Shown: positions 25,637 to 38,600 of the stretch, piece after piece | Layout of the letters: each line of letters opens with the position of its first letter | How positions within the stretch are numbered: position 1 is the first letter of the stretch | Assembly (NCBI GenBank): GCA_022453515.1 | Contig: JAJNNY010000018.1 | Location: forward strand, 62,001 to 126,000 | From: Astrocystis sublimbata | Taxonomy: Eukaryota > Ascomycota > Sordariomycetes > Xylariales > Xylariaceae | Direction of reading: 5' to 3' | DNA length: 64,000 nucleotides | Made by a program: the position numbers and the translations under genes | Notes under the pieces: model-generated | What the model was told of the DNA's origin: nothing | Databases searched by the model: none | Seen by the model: the letters and a program-made list of their open reading frames with translations, nothing else

Positions 25637-28618
25637 TTAAAACTGACCCAGCATGTCACCATAACCCGTGTTTCCAATATCATCCATATTCACCTCGCCC
25701 ATATCCCCTGCCCAGCCCATCGTCATCGTAGCCCAGAGATCATGGTACATCAAAGTCTTATCCTCCAGCGGTGCCATACCCAGCCCCATCTGCCCCATTG
25801 GCCCGACGAACGGAGTGGGAGGATTGACTCCGGCATCAGTCGATAGCAAATCCGTCATCGTCCCCAAGCTACTCATCTGACTTGACCCACAAGACTCAGC
25901 ACTCTGCTGTTGCTGCCCCGACCACAGGGGGATGTACTGGTCGAGACTGCCATTGAGCATCGGACACATGGAGCCAAGGTCTCTGTTGGTCAAGTCCTCA
26001 CCAGCAGCGGCAGTAGGCATGGCCTCGAACGCCGCGCTCTTCTCCTCGAATTTGAGCTTCACGGACTGGAGCACGACCTTGAGGGCGGAGACGGCATCGC
26101 TTTTCCGCGTTTGCCTTGTCGTCGCGGCGCCTGCGTTTTGTTTCTGTTGTCCGCCGGTGCCGTTCAACCGGCCCTCATCTTCTTGGCTCTCATCCTCCGA
26201 GGTCTGCACGATTCCCTGCAGTATCCCTCCCAAGTCGACGATCTGCCGCGCCTGCGCGACATCGTAGCCGCGGCAGATCTCCAGCATCGGGAACGAGAGC
26301 CGGTACGCCATGATGACGGAAAGGATGAAGCGCCCGTAGTCAGCGCCGCTGAGCCCGCCGAAATCTTGCGGCGTCAGCGATGCGACGTGGTCGAAGACCG
26401 CACGGACCTTGCGCGCCACGTGGAGTAGGTGGTCGGAGGCAACGGTCTCGGCACAGCCCTTCAACCATTTCGTCGGTACGCGGAATAGAGGGGGCACGAG
26501 GAAGAAGGCTTCTATCAACATGGATAAGAATAATATGCTCGCTGAAATTGAGAGATTAGTTTTCGTTAATTCTTTTAGATTGGGATAGTGAGCGCTAGAG
26601 GGGAATGTCACGATCTTCCCATCTAGATTCTGATAGCAATGGGACATAGACGATTTGACCCCGGCAGCGTCTAATAACAAGCCATGGAGCGCGAAAAAAG
26701 ACTTACTCGTCGACGCATACTGCTCTAGCATCTTCAACTTAAAGTCCTGATACTGCGCCTCCAGTCCCGCGCGGATGAGATTCCGTTGCATTTTGCTCTG
26801 GTGGTCCCTGGATCCACGCTCGAAGTTTCGTTGGGACTCGGTAAGCTCCTCGAATATGTATTGTAGACGTACGAGCCACACCAGGTGATGATCCAGTTCT
26901 AGCTCACTCTTCTGCTCCAGCATCTCAGCGCATCGCACAAGCTGTGGGCTATACCGTAGGGTAGAGGGGCTTTTGCCCCATGTCACTGAGTACCTGTTAT
27001 TGTTATTGTTAAAACTCAAGTCAGAACGAGGGATGGCGTAGGGTGTTTTGGATGAAGTGTGGAAGCAAATTGTAGGCAGCTTACGTGGACATGGCATAAT
27101 AACATCCTAGAAAAGCACGGAGGTCGTTCAATCTAAGGGCATGAGCGCCAGGTGCTGTTGGGAATGGGTGATTGAGCTCCGGAATCTGTTCCAACTCAAG
27201 ATCATGGACTATGTCCACTGCCATCCGAAAATATTGAAACTTCTGTTTATTCTTAGGACGCAGGTGAAATGGGTACCTATAAGAACACCGAAGTCAGCGA
27301 AACCTTCGTACTCATATGATCATCGCCTCGCACTGCTTCGACCCAAAAAAAATTCCCGCACGCAGTTCAAGGCTGATAATACTTATGCATGTGTTGATCC
27401 AATCTGTCTTATTCGAGAATGAATGCAGTGAGAGAGGAAAAAAGATAAGTAATAAGAAGAGGGACTCACCAAGAGCAGTAGATCAACAACCCTTGCAACA
27501 GTTCCGGGGATCGCTCGCCACCCGCAACAAATTTGAGCCCGAGGACTTTTCGAAACTCTTCATCGTACAAACTATGACCCTGAAGGCTGCTCGAGCAGCT
27601 TGTGACAGCTAGGATAGCTAACAAGATGAAGGGCGAGCTCTTCGCTAGGGATCTGATATCCGCGTCTTCAGGAAGTACGAGACATGGCAGGTGAGGCAGC
27701 ATGCAGCGAAACGAGGCGAGGAGTTTCGAGGCGCTGTCGAGGTTGAATTGCGGCTTGATGCCAAGATTGTGTATCGGCTTCGATTTTGGCTTCCTTTGAT
27801 GGGGATCGGTCCAGGAGGGGCCCATCCCAGACAGCGATAACGAAGGAGATGGAGCTGACATGTCATTAAAGCTGAAAGTCTTGGGGTCGGGCGTAACACT
27901 GTTGGGTACGACTAAGGGATCTGAAGAGATACCAAGCTGCTGCTGCTGCTGCTGCTCATCATCTTCATCGCCGCCGTCGAGCATTAAGTTTAGTTTGTCT
28001 AGATGACGCTCGTGCACTTGCCGCAATGCCTCAAAGTCGTCTTCCGGCTCTTCCGCCGCCTGCATGTCGAAGTCAATGCTGAAGGTCTTGCTGGGACCAG
28101 GCGGCGGAGGGAGCGTACCCGTCTGAGAACCCCTATTTAGTCGAGTTAGATTGGGTATGGGGTCTTGAGGGAGGGATCGATGAGGATTGGGTTCTTATAG
28201 AGAAAGGTCCTGTATAGGAGCAGCTTCTAGACCCGACATGCATACGTGGAACATGATGGGAATACTTACGCTCTCATAGCGGCTTTCGGCCGACGGGTGC
28301 GCGGACCCGTACGGAATATACATTCCCGCTTGAACTCGGAGCACTGAGATTGCATGTGTTTGTTAGCTAGCTAGATTTGACTTTCGCTCACAGCACCACG
28401 CCTATTGCGCCATTCCACAACCACCGTAGAGGTTCCGCCATGATCACGGAGAGGAGATAGAGAAAGTACCACCCTACCCTCTTGCAGATGTCCGGCTGGG
28501 GACCAGGTTGGCACTTTGTCTTCGCCGCGCGACAGGCCTCACAAGCGTAATTCATCTTTTGCCGGCCCTGAGGCGGGCTGGAGGTCTGCTTTTGCTCCAT
28601 AGCTCGCTCTGACGGCAC
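25637..28618 (-). CDS. Zn2Cys6 transcription factor
   Basis: Six exons, all phases consistent: 28618-28478, 28343-28270, 28132-27470, 27276-27085, 26993-26707 and 26541-25637. They give 753 residues. The binuclear zinc cluster spans the first splice, with Cys26, 29, 36, 45, 48 and 55 in the spacing CX2CX6CX8CX2CX6C. It is followed by an Arg-rich segment (RTGPRTRRPK), an acidic stretch with a short poly-Gln run (CTG repeats near 27940-27958) and a middle homology region around FRCMLPHLPCL and YCSWYPFHLRPK. A long helical regulatory domain ends in an acidic Met/Gly-rich tail. It is a nuclear DNA-binding regulator by family; its targets are not visible in the sequence. The 165-nt intron at 26542-26706 is the longest. 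It converges with the methyltransferase gene. Confidence 0.93.
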
Positions 28619-29326
28619 GGCACTGCAGGCTTTGAGAGATCGATGACTGGTTACTTAATGCAGAAGCAAGCAGAGGGTTTCCCCGGGATTATTTGATGAT
28701 TCCCATGATCAAAAGCGATGCAGCTGACAGTCCCCGTAAGCCAGGCAATTTCCAAGAGGCGATAAGAGCAAAGACGGCGCCATGCGATCCCCACATTTGC
28801 GCAACCTCCAGGGTCGATCGGCGTTTGCGTGTGGGGATTTGGGGTTGGTGATAGGCCGGTTCCCACCTGCTAAATGCTCGGTTGAGCTTCAACCTCCGCT
28901 GTGGTCCGGCGCCGCCGCGATGCGGAATACATGCCGTTGTTCTGCTGACTCTTGCCTCACATTTGCATTTTTGGCTGTGTGTAGGTATACATAAATGCTT
29001 CGACTTACGGATATGGTTTAAAAAGGTATATATTTAGCTAATTTCTACCTGTTCTCATGGAATGCCATGAAATGAGAGGATAAACAACCTTCTCTGGTAG
29101 ATAACCCAGGTAATACGGTCTCAAAATCAAGGCTCAAAACCAGCTGCACGATTGGCGCTGAACTGACGACTGCCCTCTAACTCCGATGCTCAAATGCCAA
29201 TGCTGTAAATGCAGTCTTTTGTGACCCAACCATGCGCTCCACCCAATCCAGAATTCGTCCTTCAAAAAGACGCAAGTAAAAAAAGACGCCAATGCGAGGT
29301 GCTATATCCAAAACCCGCCGCTCCTT
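28619..29326. other. Intergenic DNA
   Basis: Promoter and 5' UTR of the Zn2Cys6 gene on one side and the 3' region of the next minus-strand gene on the other. No coding signal was recognised. Confidence 0.5.
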
Positions 29327-30748
29327 TTAGCTCGACCCTCGCTTACTCAGCGTTACCGCTACAGCCACAGCCACGACAATCACGATGACAAGAACGGTCC
29401 CACCCACGATAATCTTGATGTTCCTCGCTCGCCGGCGCTTCGCATCTGTCACCGGCCGTCGTTTCTCCTTCATGCCCATGCCTATCGCGGCATACTTGGA
29501 GATACGACCAGAGATGCGACTGGAGATGCCTCGGTTGGCGGCGGCGTCGTCTTCGTCGTCCCACCACTCGGATCGCTGCTCGCCAGGTCCGAATATCGGG
29601 GTGTGCGATTCTGCCATGCTCGTGCGCGGCGAACTGGTAGTATCCGGCTTATTATACGGCCCCATCTGGCTAGTCGAGGAGGAGGTGGACTCCTTGTTGG
29701 CGATATGGTAGGAACGTGGGGCGGATTTCGAGATGTTGTTGTTGTCCGATGCCTGCGGCCGACTCACGTAATTCTGACGTGGTATGTCGTGGACGACGGA
29801 GGGCTTCTGGAGCGGCCACTCGGCTCCCTCGTAATCCGTCGGTGCCGCACTCTTCATGGGAGGATGCGAGACGCTTCTTGGGCCACCATGAGCCAGCAGC
29901 TTGTTACTACTGTTTGCGTCTTCGACGGCGCTGTACGCATCCAAGCCGCCTGCATCCGACACCGCCCTCTTCCTGTGAATTCGGTCTTGTGGCAGACCTG
30001 GACTTCGGATCTGCGGGACTTGCATTTGCATATGTTGAGGCACTGGCGGCACCTCCGGCACCTCTTCCGTGTACACAGGGCCACGTGTCCGCGGATGCAC
30101 ATTAGTAGGGGTCGTGCCCGAATTCTGTAGTCCGGGTAGAGTCGACGACCAATTTGTCAAAGTAGGGGATCGTGGTGATGGTGGCGCCGTCACTGTCACT
30201 GTCGTGACCGTGTTCTGAGAGTAGACTGAGCTGACAGGGCGCGGCCGCTCTGCCGCCAAAGTTCTCCTGATGGTGCTTTGAGAATAGACCGAGCTGCGTG
30301 AAACGACCGAGCTCGAGGGATGCAGAGACAACGGCGATACCATGGAGACGGGGCTAGCTGTTATGCCCACGTTGGATGGCGGGACTGGAAAGAGCGACGG
30401 CGTAGGTGATATAGGCGTTGATGTCGCCGTCGTCGGTGCGTAAGAGCTTGTTGGCGTCGATGCCACTATCGCCGTGCGTAAGGTTGGCATTAATACCGGT
30501 GTGCCGCCGGTGTTCGTCGCGGGCTCTTCCTCCAAGATGCATTTCTCTGAAGTGAAAAGTGGCTGAGGGACTAGAGGCGACGTCCCCGTCTTCGGCACCC
30601 TCGATTTCCATCTGCCCAAGTCCGGTCCCTGTGACCCAGCTGCCGAATGTGACCGTTGATGAGGTTGTGTGTGTGAATAGCTCTGTATCAGAGTTGGTGG
30701 TATTATAGGCGATTCTGCCATCTCAACCTCTTCCTGTGATATCGACAT
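29327..30748 (-). CDS. Ser/Thr/Pro-rich protein with C-terminal membrane anchor
   Basis: Single exon. The preferred start is the ATG at 30748 (MSISQEEVEM); the frame is open to 30817 but that segment (THNNNI) looks untranslated. About 470 residues of low-complexity Ser/Pro/Thr-rich sequence carry repeated SSVYSQ motifs. An acidic WWDDEDD patch and a strongly basic juxtamembrane stretch (KRRPVTDAKRRRARNIK) come next. One hydrophobic span (VGGTVLVIVIVVAVAVAVTL) sits seven residues from the end. This is the layout of a tail-anchored or single-pass protein with a large cytoplasmic part. No enzymatic domain was recognised. The next minus-strand gene (32.8-35.6 kb) is also a disordered single-pass membrane protein. 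Confidence 0.75.
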   Translation of the reverse strand: MSISQEEVEMAESPIIPPTLIQSYSHTQPHQRSHSAAGSQGPDLGRWKSRVPKTGTSPLVPQPLFTSEKCILEEEPATNTGGTPVLMPTLRTAIVASTPTSSYAPTTATSTPISPTPSLFPVPPSNVGITASPVSMVSPLSLHPSSSVVSRSSVYSQSTIRRTLAAERPRPVSSVYSQNTVTTVTVTAPPSPRSPTLTNWSSTLPGLQNSGTTPTNVHPRTRGPVYTEEVPEVPPVPQHMQMQVPQIRSPGLPQDRIHRKRAVSDAGGLDAYSAVEDANSSNKLLAHGGPRSVSHPPMKSAAPTDYEGAEWPLQKPSVVHDIPRQNYVSRPQASDNNNISKSAPRSYHIANKESTSSSTSQMGPYNKPDTTSSPRTSMAESHTPIFGPGEQRSEWWDDEDDAAANRGISSRISGRISKYAAIGMGMKEKRRPVTDAKRRRARNIKIIVGGTVLVIVIVVAVAVAVTLSKRGSS

Positions 30749-32827
30749 TATGTTATTATTGTGGGTGGGTCTTGTGCGGCGATGAAGTCGAGACTGAGTC
30801 CCGAAAGAAAAGATCAAACTAGGAGCGACATACCCGACTCATATTTCATGTACGTGGTATTAAATGTAATGATATGTGTAGACAGTTTCGCTCAGTTCGC
30901 GATGCGACACCCCCAAAAAAGCTCTAAGCTCGCTGTGCCTCCCTTGTTTTGAATTAATTAGCCTTCTCTGCGCCTCTTCTTTTTGGTCTGGCGAGAACCA
31001 TCTCATCCTCAGCGACAAAATCTTCGTGTAAGTCAAATAGTACCGTACTATTTTCATGCAGATGGGGGCAGGGGAACCCAAGCCTTTTCTATTATTTCCC
31101 CCCAGCTCCCACAGCCAATGACCAACATTACAGTTGCCGTTTTCTAAGACATACATGCTTGAGTTGGGCTTGCGGTGACATCGTGATCATCTGGCCAAAT
31201 CCTCTGGTGTTTATATTTAGACGGGCTGTGGGGTGTGGAAATGGGTCCGACCATCCAGCTTCGGTTAAGCTTGCTCATGGCTCGAAGCTAGCGTGGTTGG
31301 ATGAGGCTCTTGGCACGAAACCCCAGTGTCATCAAGCTCGGCAATTTATAATAGCGACTGACCTCTACCTGCACTAAGGTACGGTAATATAAGTACATTT
31401 TTAGAGTATGTAGGGGTCGAGCTAAGGGAGCTAAGCTAGACTCCAGCAGGCAGAATCGTCTGTTCCCCGTGGCACAGCTCGTCTATTATATCTATCTTAC
31501 GATGCATGTAAGCAGTCTATGAGGTATTGCCGGACCTGATTTGCAAGGGTTTGTTCTTCTATGGGCCGAAGTGTCGGCTTTTACTGTGTGTAGAACGCCG
31601 ACGTTGGTCTGGACCTCAGCTCATACAGTAGACCCTTCAATCCAACCTTTAGGTACATACTTACCTCCTTCGTGCAACCAACAACACTGCAGCAACCCAA
31701 CAAGAAACCTTTTCCTTCTTCTTTTTTCGATTTACATATCAAACCACAAGTGGTCGGGATTCTATGACCTCATTAAAACCTACCAACAGCAAGGTCAAAA
31801 ACAGGGTGTCGAGGTGTTTATACCGATGACAGAGAACCGTGCAGATCATGATGTTAATGCATGTCCGCTTAATCAACTTGCTGGCGGTCATCCCGAAACT
31901 TGCTGACACAGCTCGGCGAGCGGTGCACACCTAGGTACCGACACGCCGTCTATCAACTGCTGGTCCCCAACCCCGTTACCACGTGCGCGGAAGTGGGATG
32001 CTGGTAGACGAGGTAGACATCTGGAATATAGGAATGCAAGTCGACTGCTGCAAGTTACTACCTACTGCAGAGTGATTTCATCGTTTACTTTCTCCATTAC
32101 GTGTGGTACTGGCGCCTCCGTTGTTAGATAGCAGACGTGGCACAGCAAGACCCAAGGCCCCTGCTCAGCTAAAGTCGGTCGGTCCATCTGATGTCAACAC
32201 CGAACTCTTACATGATGAAAAGAAAATAACGTCATGCCTGACGAGAACCAGAGGACTGGCTGAGGATAGGCTGACTACCTGTATCTGGCCAGTGCAGTAC
32301 CTAATATCAGTTATCATTCAGGCCGCTTGCTTGGTGGCGTTGTATCGCCTTGCGCCTCACCAGATTCGTAGTTTGAGACAGAGGCGCATCTTGCGAATTT
32401 CTTTTATTGGCAACACTCATTGTGAGCGCCACCTTTCTTCGGTATCTACCTAAGCTAGATAAGGCTAACAATAAACAGGCATATACTCCTGTAAGTAGTC
32501 TCTAGATAACAAAATGCATACTAAATGCATTACAGCTCTCCGAGCCTGTTTTGTGTTTTGTACAATGAAGCAAGGGAAATATATGGTCGAAGAGTCTGGG
32601 CGCAGTTGGCCCCCTTTCTCCATGGTGTATAAATCGCGCCTGTTTCGCCTCTCATATGCCAGGAATTGAAAGCAAAGCTGGGGGTATGTTCCGCGCCGAT
32701 TACGCCAAATGCAACTTCCGGCCACGCTCGTCGCACCCTTCATTCGTGCGCGATAATGACTGAATATGTGTAAATTAAGTGTCCACCACTTGGTGTCGTA
32801 TCATGTCGTTCATCCGTTTCATCCAAC
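30749..32827. other. Intergenic DNA, no gene recognised
   Basis: Frames of 60-120 codons are open (for example 31541-31906 plus) but show no domain or splice support. The first part should include the 5' UTR of the preceding gene. Confidence 0.45.
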
Positions 32828-35627
32828 CTATATGCTTGCCGAGTTCTGCCTGCCGCCTATCCTGCCACCGCCCACGTCGATAAAAAGATCAACCAGGTCA
32901 ACGGAGCTGCCGTCGCCTATTGTAATGTTTCGTGCTTCACTTGCTTTAGTTTCATTATTGGCGCTATTAAAAAAGTCTTGAAGAAAACCTTGTGCTGCTG
33001 ACGCTTGGTCTACTGACTTTTCCTGCAAGACAAAAAGAACAGCAACGCGTGCAAAGTCAATTGCTACATCATCAACTGTGAAAGTACCAGTAGGCTGGGC
33101 CGTAGGCGTCGTGGTACTTGGTCTGGTACGTGTGCTTCTTGATACAGTCTTTGTTGAAGATGTTGATGTAGTAGCGGATGTTGTGGGTCGGTTGGTGGAT
33201 GTCGAGGATAGAGGAGTGGATGTCGTGGGTGGAGTAGAAGGTGTGGTTGATGGGGTCGTAGCTGTCGAAGAAGTATCTGTGGAGGGAGGATCAACTGTGG
33301 TTGACAGAGTTGGATATCCGGGTTTCGCGGTAAATTCAGGCTCATCGATCGTGAGAGTCGTTATAAATACAAGACCCGTTCCCGCTGGCGGCTGTAGTGT
33401 TATAGTGGCGTCAATGCCCGGGAGGAGCGTGAGAGTAATATCACCATAAGAGAAACCGCCAGCCAACTGTGCCTGTGCAAGAGATCCATCGCCCCCTAGA
33501 TTAAACAGTTTCCCTTGGTCGTCCGTCATGCGAAGAGATTCCCCGTTGAATGTGACCAAGGCGTTTTCAGCAATGCAAGTCAGCTCAGCCGAGCTAAACT
33601 TTGCGAGAATGGAAGTGGAGCTGAGAGGAATGGAAAAGTTAGTTTGTGCCTCAAGCACAAGCCTCGGTATCGCCTGCCCGATAGTGACGTTGGTAATCTT
33701 AGTAGCGTCCTCTGTTTCGAGTGTTGTGGTTGTGCAGCCTTGTGAGGCGGGGATCGTGCAGGTCTTACCAACGAACCCGTTGGAGCAGATACAGGAACAT
33801 TCACCCTGGCTGACGACGCTCGTTCCGCCATTAGCACATGGTAGCTGCTTCATGCAGTCCTGCTGCGCGGGTTGCGCATTGTCCTTCCTGATTACGAGTA
33901 GTTCAACCGGCACTACGATCGCAGCAACAACAATGCCCACAATGATGAAAAGCAAGAGCAAGAATCCCCACAGAGGAAGGCCGCAGCATCGCCGTCGCTT
34001 TTCAGATTTTTCAGCCGCACTTGAGTCCTCAGATCGATTGTCGTATTCAGGCATGTTCGGGGCTTGAGGTTGACCGTAGTATGCAGGTCGCACTTCCGGG
34101 ACATTATCTGCCTGCTCCTCCACTCCTCGTGCAGCTTGTGCTTGCAAGGACGCACGCGAAGCACGACGGGACAATGGCCACGAAACAAGACTTTGTCGCA
34201 CGCTGCGTCGACTTGCAGGGGGAGGGAATGCGGCAAGCATGTCTGAGAGGCCTGACTGGTGTCTGTCGAGTTCAGCTGTCCAAAGATTAGTATGCTTCTT
34301 CATAGACCACTACATAGCACGTACCAAGCTCATTCTTCTCCGCGTCCCTGCCATAGATATCCTCGGGAAAATCGAGCTCGTTGAAACGGCTGGCAGGCCT
34401 TTTGCCCCTATCCATCATTGTTGCAAGTCTAGTTGCCCGTCGAATTAGATCCGGTAGACTGGTAAGGCTACCTCGTGCTTCGGCAGCTCTGACTGCATCA
34501 ATATCGAGTCGTAATGGTCGTCGAACGCCTGACAATCTTGATGATCTGAATCGAGGATCCATTCCTGGTAACGTTGATGGATCTACTGCGCCTACGTTCT
34601 CGTACATGTTTGGCATAGGATCAGAGGCAAAACTCCTGTCTCCCGGTGTTTGGTAGGTAGCTTGTGACGAAGAGCTTGACGAGCCTCCAAGATAACCAGT
34701 GCCACCGGCGAACGGGCTGTTTTGAACGGGATTTGGCGAAGGACGTTGTGACTTTGCGGATGACCTATCGGAGAATGAAGACTTGTCGGACATTTTAGTA
34801 GTGATGAGGGATGGTTTCCCCCTTTTCCCTATACTTGCGCTTCTCACCAGGCGACTGTCGTCTGCATCATCGCTAAAGACTGACTCCTCGGCTATCGTAT
34901 CGTCATAGTAGAGATCGATTTGACTGCTTGGTGATATGCTCTCGAAACTTTCTGGTATTGCGGCACTAGACGCGTACGAGGTGTACGATCTTATCCTGGG
35001 GCTCTCCTCAGGGATGGGCGAAACAAAGGAGGCAGTGGAATAGAACGACGAAGCACCTCTTCGCGAAGATGGTGGAGGGCCAAGATTCACACTCCGTCGT
35101 GAAGGTATGTTGGGTACCGCCACGGGTAAGGGAAAATCAGGAATCGATCCGACTGACGAAAGGGTTGAAGGTCGCGAAGATTGGGTGACAGGTGTCACTG
35201 GAGCTGATGAGCCGTCTATGCCTCCTTGGTCTTGCGGTGTGTACTGGAAACTAGGCGTGTGGTCTTGAACACGAGAACCGTCCAAAATCGAAGGTACTTG
35301 GCTAGGCCGAGGGGGTCGTTGCGGTGGTTGTGAGCGTCCAGGTGGTGGCATGTACTGTCCGGATTCTGCAGAAGCAGGAGACGCAATCGGGCCAGCGAGA
35401 GGCCACTGGGGCATCGGCGTAGGCCTCGAGATCGACATGCCTCTGGTCCCATCCTTGGTCTGCAGGCCGACCGGTGCCTGCGGTCGCCGTACTACCGGTG
35501 ACGCGTCTGACTCGAAGGGAGGTTGTCCCGCGAGCACACGAGCCTGAGCTTGTTCTCTTGCTCTCCTGACAGATCCCTCCATCCTCGACGGTTCATCCAT
35601 GTTTCTCGCATTTTCATATTGACTCAT
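32828..35627 (-). CDS. EGF-like, mucin-like single-pass membrane protein
   Basis: Two long open frames are one gene. Exon 1 (35627-34325) and exon 2 (34275-32828) join in phase over a 49-nt intron (GTACGTGC donor, TTTGGACAG acceptor) to give 916 residues. Residues 1 to about 530 are Ser/Pro-rich and probably cytoplasmic, with a conserved-looking PLRLDIDAVRAAEARGSL segment. A membrane span at about 536-563 follows KRRRCCGLPLW. An EGF-like module (about 575-607) has six cysteines and the CICSNGFVGKTC signature. A beta-rich extracellular part is followed by a Thr/Ser/Pro-rich mucin-like stretch (about 755-830) and a conserved end. Filamentous ascomycetes have proteins with this layout, possibly surface sensors or adhesion proteins; that role is inference. 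There is no N-terminal signal peptide, so the span acts as signal anchor. Confidence 0.85.
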
Positions 35628-38600
35628 TGAAGCCGAGAATTGAGAGCTCGAGCGTCCCAGACTGAACCACTAGCATCCCACGTGCCACCAATCTTGTCTC
35701 ACGCACTCGAAGCTCGAGTGCAATACACCAGGCGCATACGTAACTCAAGCTGGAAGCCGAAACCTTAAATCCTCGAGATGTCGGTAACCGAGAAATCAAG
35801 CCCGTGAGCGGCTCGAGTGGCACAAGAGATGTCGGCGATTGGCGCTGTCGATGCGAGGCCGAAGATGCAGGGGTCGAAAAGAATGCAGTTGTTGAAATTA
35901 GACCCAAGTCGTGGAACCGATCGCGCTATCGTCCTTCGATCGATGTATTTGGATACGAGACAGCAATACTGTTAAAGTTTATGGTGAAGTGGATTAAAGA
36001 ACGGCGGCGACCTGAGCCGTAGGGACGACGTCGAAAAGCAACGATGTACAATTGAAGCGAAATGCCCTGTCCTGGCAGAGCAGCAGACTATGGAGGGTTA
36101 GTTAGTTTAGTTTAGTGTAGAAACGAAAGAGGCAGTGGATATGCAATGGTGCGCACGAACACACATGCAGTGTACATGGATGGAAGCGTAAAGGACGGTT
36201 TGGGCATCGAGTCCCGATAAGAGAGCGAGTACAACGGGTGGCTGCAACGTGTGGTGGCACGATAGAGTACGTGCAGATTGAGCTGCAGCATGCAGGTTGC
36301 GATTCGACAAAGAGCACAACCTGTCACCCGACTGCCCAGGTGCAGCAGCCAAGGGCAACTCCATAGTCCATACGTACAGTGAACCCGGGTCTTCTGACTT
36401 CCCTTACCACGACAAGACTGAGCGGAGCGGACCAGTACGGGATAGCCTGGCCCTCTCGAACGGGCGAGTGACGGGGGTGCAAAGGAGAAAATATTCACCT
36501 ATTTGGATGTTCTGATACACTCGACCGACTCCACCCCACTCTCCTGAGAGCTGCCGGTTGTTTCGTGAGATGCTAGTCCCGAGGTGAGTGACGTCGAGTC
36601 GCTGTCTCGCTGCAGTCACTCGGATGGCAGCGTAGTAGAGAGAAAGACGAGCACGATCCTTTAGGTATCGGCCACTGCCATGAACAAAGAAGGACTGGGA
36701 CAGGTTGTCGTCGATAACAACGAAGAGGCTGCACCCAATGGAGAAGGCAGTAAGTGACGAAGGCTTGGCGGTCGCACGGCGCGTTGCTACCTGAGTGGAA
36801 TAGAAAGAGAAGAGAAGTGGTGTCACATGGACACTTCTCGCGTTTCAAGTTGTGCGGGCGGGACAGAACAGAATACCTCCAAGTGAGGATACCTCGAGGT
36901 GATAGCGTCGGCAATCGATGTCGAGAGCGAGCCGCAACGGATCGCAATCCACAATCTGCGTATTATTGGTATTATTGCCCGTTGTGCTTGCTATCGCCAA
37001 GCAAAGCAGTGGAACTAAACGAGTGACGAATGTGCGAAACAAAAAGTGCGTGCTCGTTCGCAAACACACGAGGCGCAGCTTCTGCTGACGCTGAAGGAGA
37101 GGATATTCCTACGGAAGAAATTGGGGGTCTAAAAGGCAGAGGAGCAGAGGAAGAAAGCTGGGTGAAAGCCTGGCTAGGGAAACAGGAAACAACACGTCTA
37201 CCGGAGGACCGGTTGTTGGATCAAAGATCAAGAACAAGATCAAGGAAGGCTAAGCTCAAGCAGAAGCAGAAGCAGAAGCCACTGGGGCGGTACCGAAGGG
37301 TTAAAACGACTGGTACGATTATCGACGGCCTTGGGTGTGAGGGAGGTAGAGAGACGACGAGCAGCAGGAAAGAAACAAATGCAGCCGACTGCAATAGAAG
37401 CTAGAGGGCGAGAAGGAAGGTATCGCTTGCTGCGGCTCCCAAGTCGTGCCTGCTCGCCTGCAATCCATGGTTTAATTGAGCCAGGCACCAGGACCGTCCG
37501 GCTCGCCCCTGTCAATGTCAAATCCGATAGCATGGCATTACCGTCACTACGTACTATTCGCTGACCCGAGAGATTAGGTGAATTACTGTCCTCGTAGTAT
37601 TGCAATAAACATGGAACCAACAAACTGGGAAACAAACGTCGACAATCCAGAATGATGCACCACCACCACCACCACCTCTCGCACACTTACACTTACACTT
37701 ACACTTTACACGTCCACGGCCGTCTTAAGAGAGGAAGGTTAAGACGGGAAAGAGTTGCAGATGCCATCCGATGATAAGAGTGGCCTGTTCACCTATCTAT
37801 CCTATTGCCGGCAAGATGGGGGTTTCAGATGATGATGTACATCTGCAGAACACAGAAAGCGCTCACCATCCAAGCCAGTATCGGGAAGGTTAGTCTCGGT
37901 TAGTCCTCGCTCTGGCGGGTCTGGTCCCTGGTCCCTGGGCAAGAAGTGCGCGCTAAGGCGCTCTGAGGCATCTGAGCAGGGTTCGGCTAAGTAGGCGTAG
38001 TGGTTGCAGACGTCGCAGGGACCGTCGCAGGGGGGTCCAAGCAGGATCTAAGCCAATCATGGTTGTGTGCCTCGAAGTCTGAGACACTAGCGCCGATGCG
38101 AGACCAGGGCCCCCAGGCTCATCTGGTACTAGGTACAGAGGTACTCTGCAGCAAAGACGGAGAGCAGCGCTTCTTCAACTTGAAGCTTGCAATACTCTCT
38201 GTCCGTATAAGCCACACTAGTATGAATTGTGAACCTCACTCACTATATTGCGGCTTTGCGCCCCAGCTTTCAGCTTCCTCTGCCTCAGACACGAATGTCT
38301 CGGGAATTGTATAATAAGACATTGCGGATTATTTCCCAGAGAACCTTAACTCAATCCCGTCCTGAGTGCTTGTCAAGGCAGGTCAAGGTCAGTGGCTGCG
38401 TATCTTTGCTCCGCTGCGACGCGTGGTAGCTATTTTTGCCTTGTTGGTCAGCCTCCTTTTCCTGCTTTGTTGGCGCACAGCGGTCGATCCATGATGCCTT
38501 GCTGGATTGCGCACAAAACCTCACACCCAAATTTCAACACTGACATCATATCTACTAGTAGTACTACTACCTCCTAGCTACTAGGTACTGGTATTAGGTA

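Noticed and set aside
25910..26428. 172-codon plus-strand frame
   Set aside because: Antisense shadow of the large last exon of the Zn2Cys6 regulator.
20815..28618. A secondary-metabolite gene cluster
   Set aside because: A methyltransferase, a Zn2Cys6 regulator and an esterase-like protein are present, but no core synthase, transporter or P450 was found in the window.
29603..30130. 175-codon plus-strand frame
   Set aside because: Antisense shadow of the Ser/Thr/Pro-rich membrane-anchored protein gene.
37030..37404. 124-codon plus-strand frame with Lys/Gln repeats
   Set aside because: Driven by an (AAGCAG)n tract, with no start context, domain or splice evidence.
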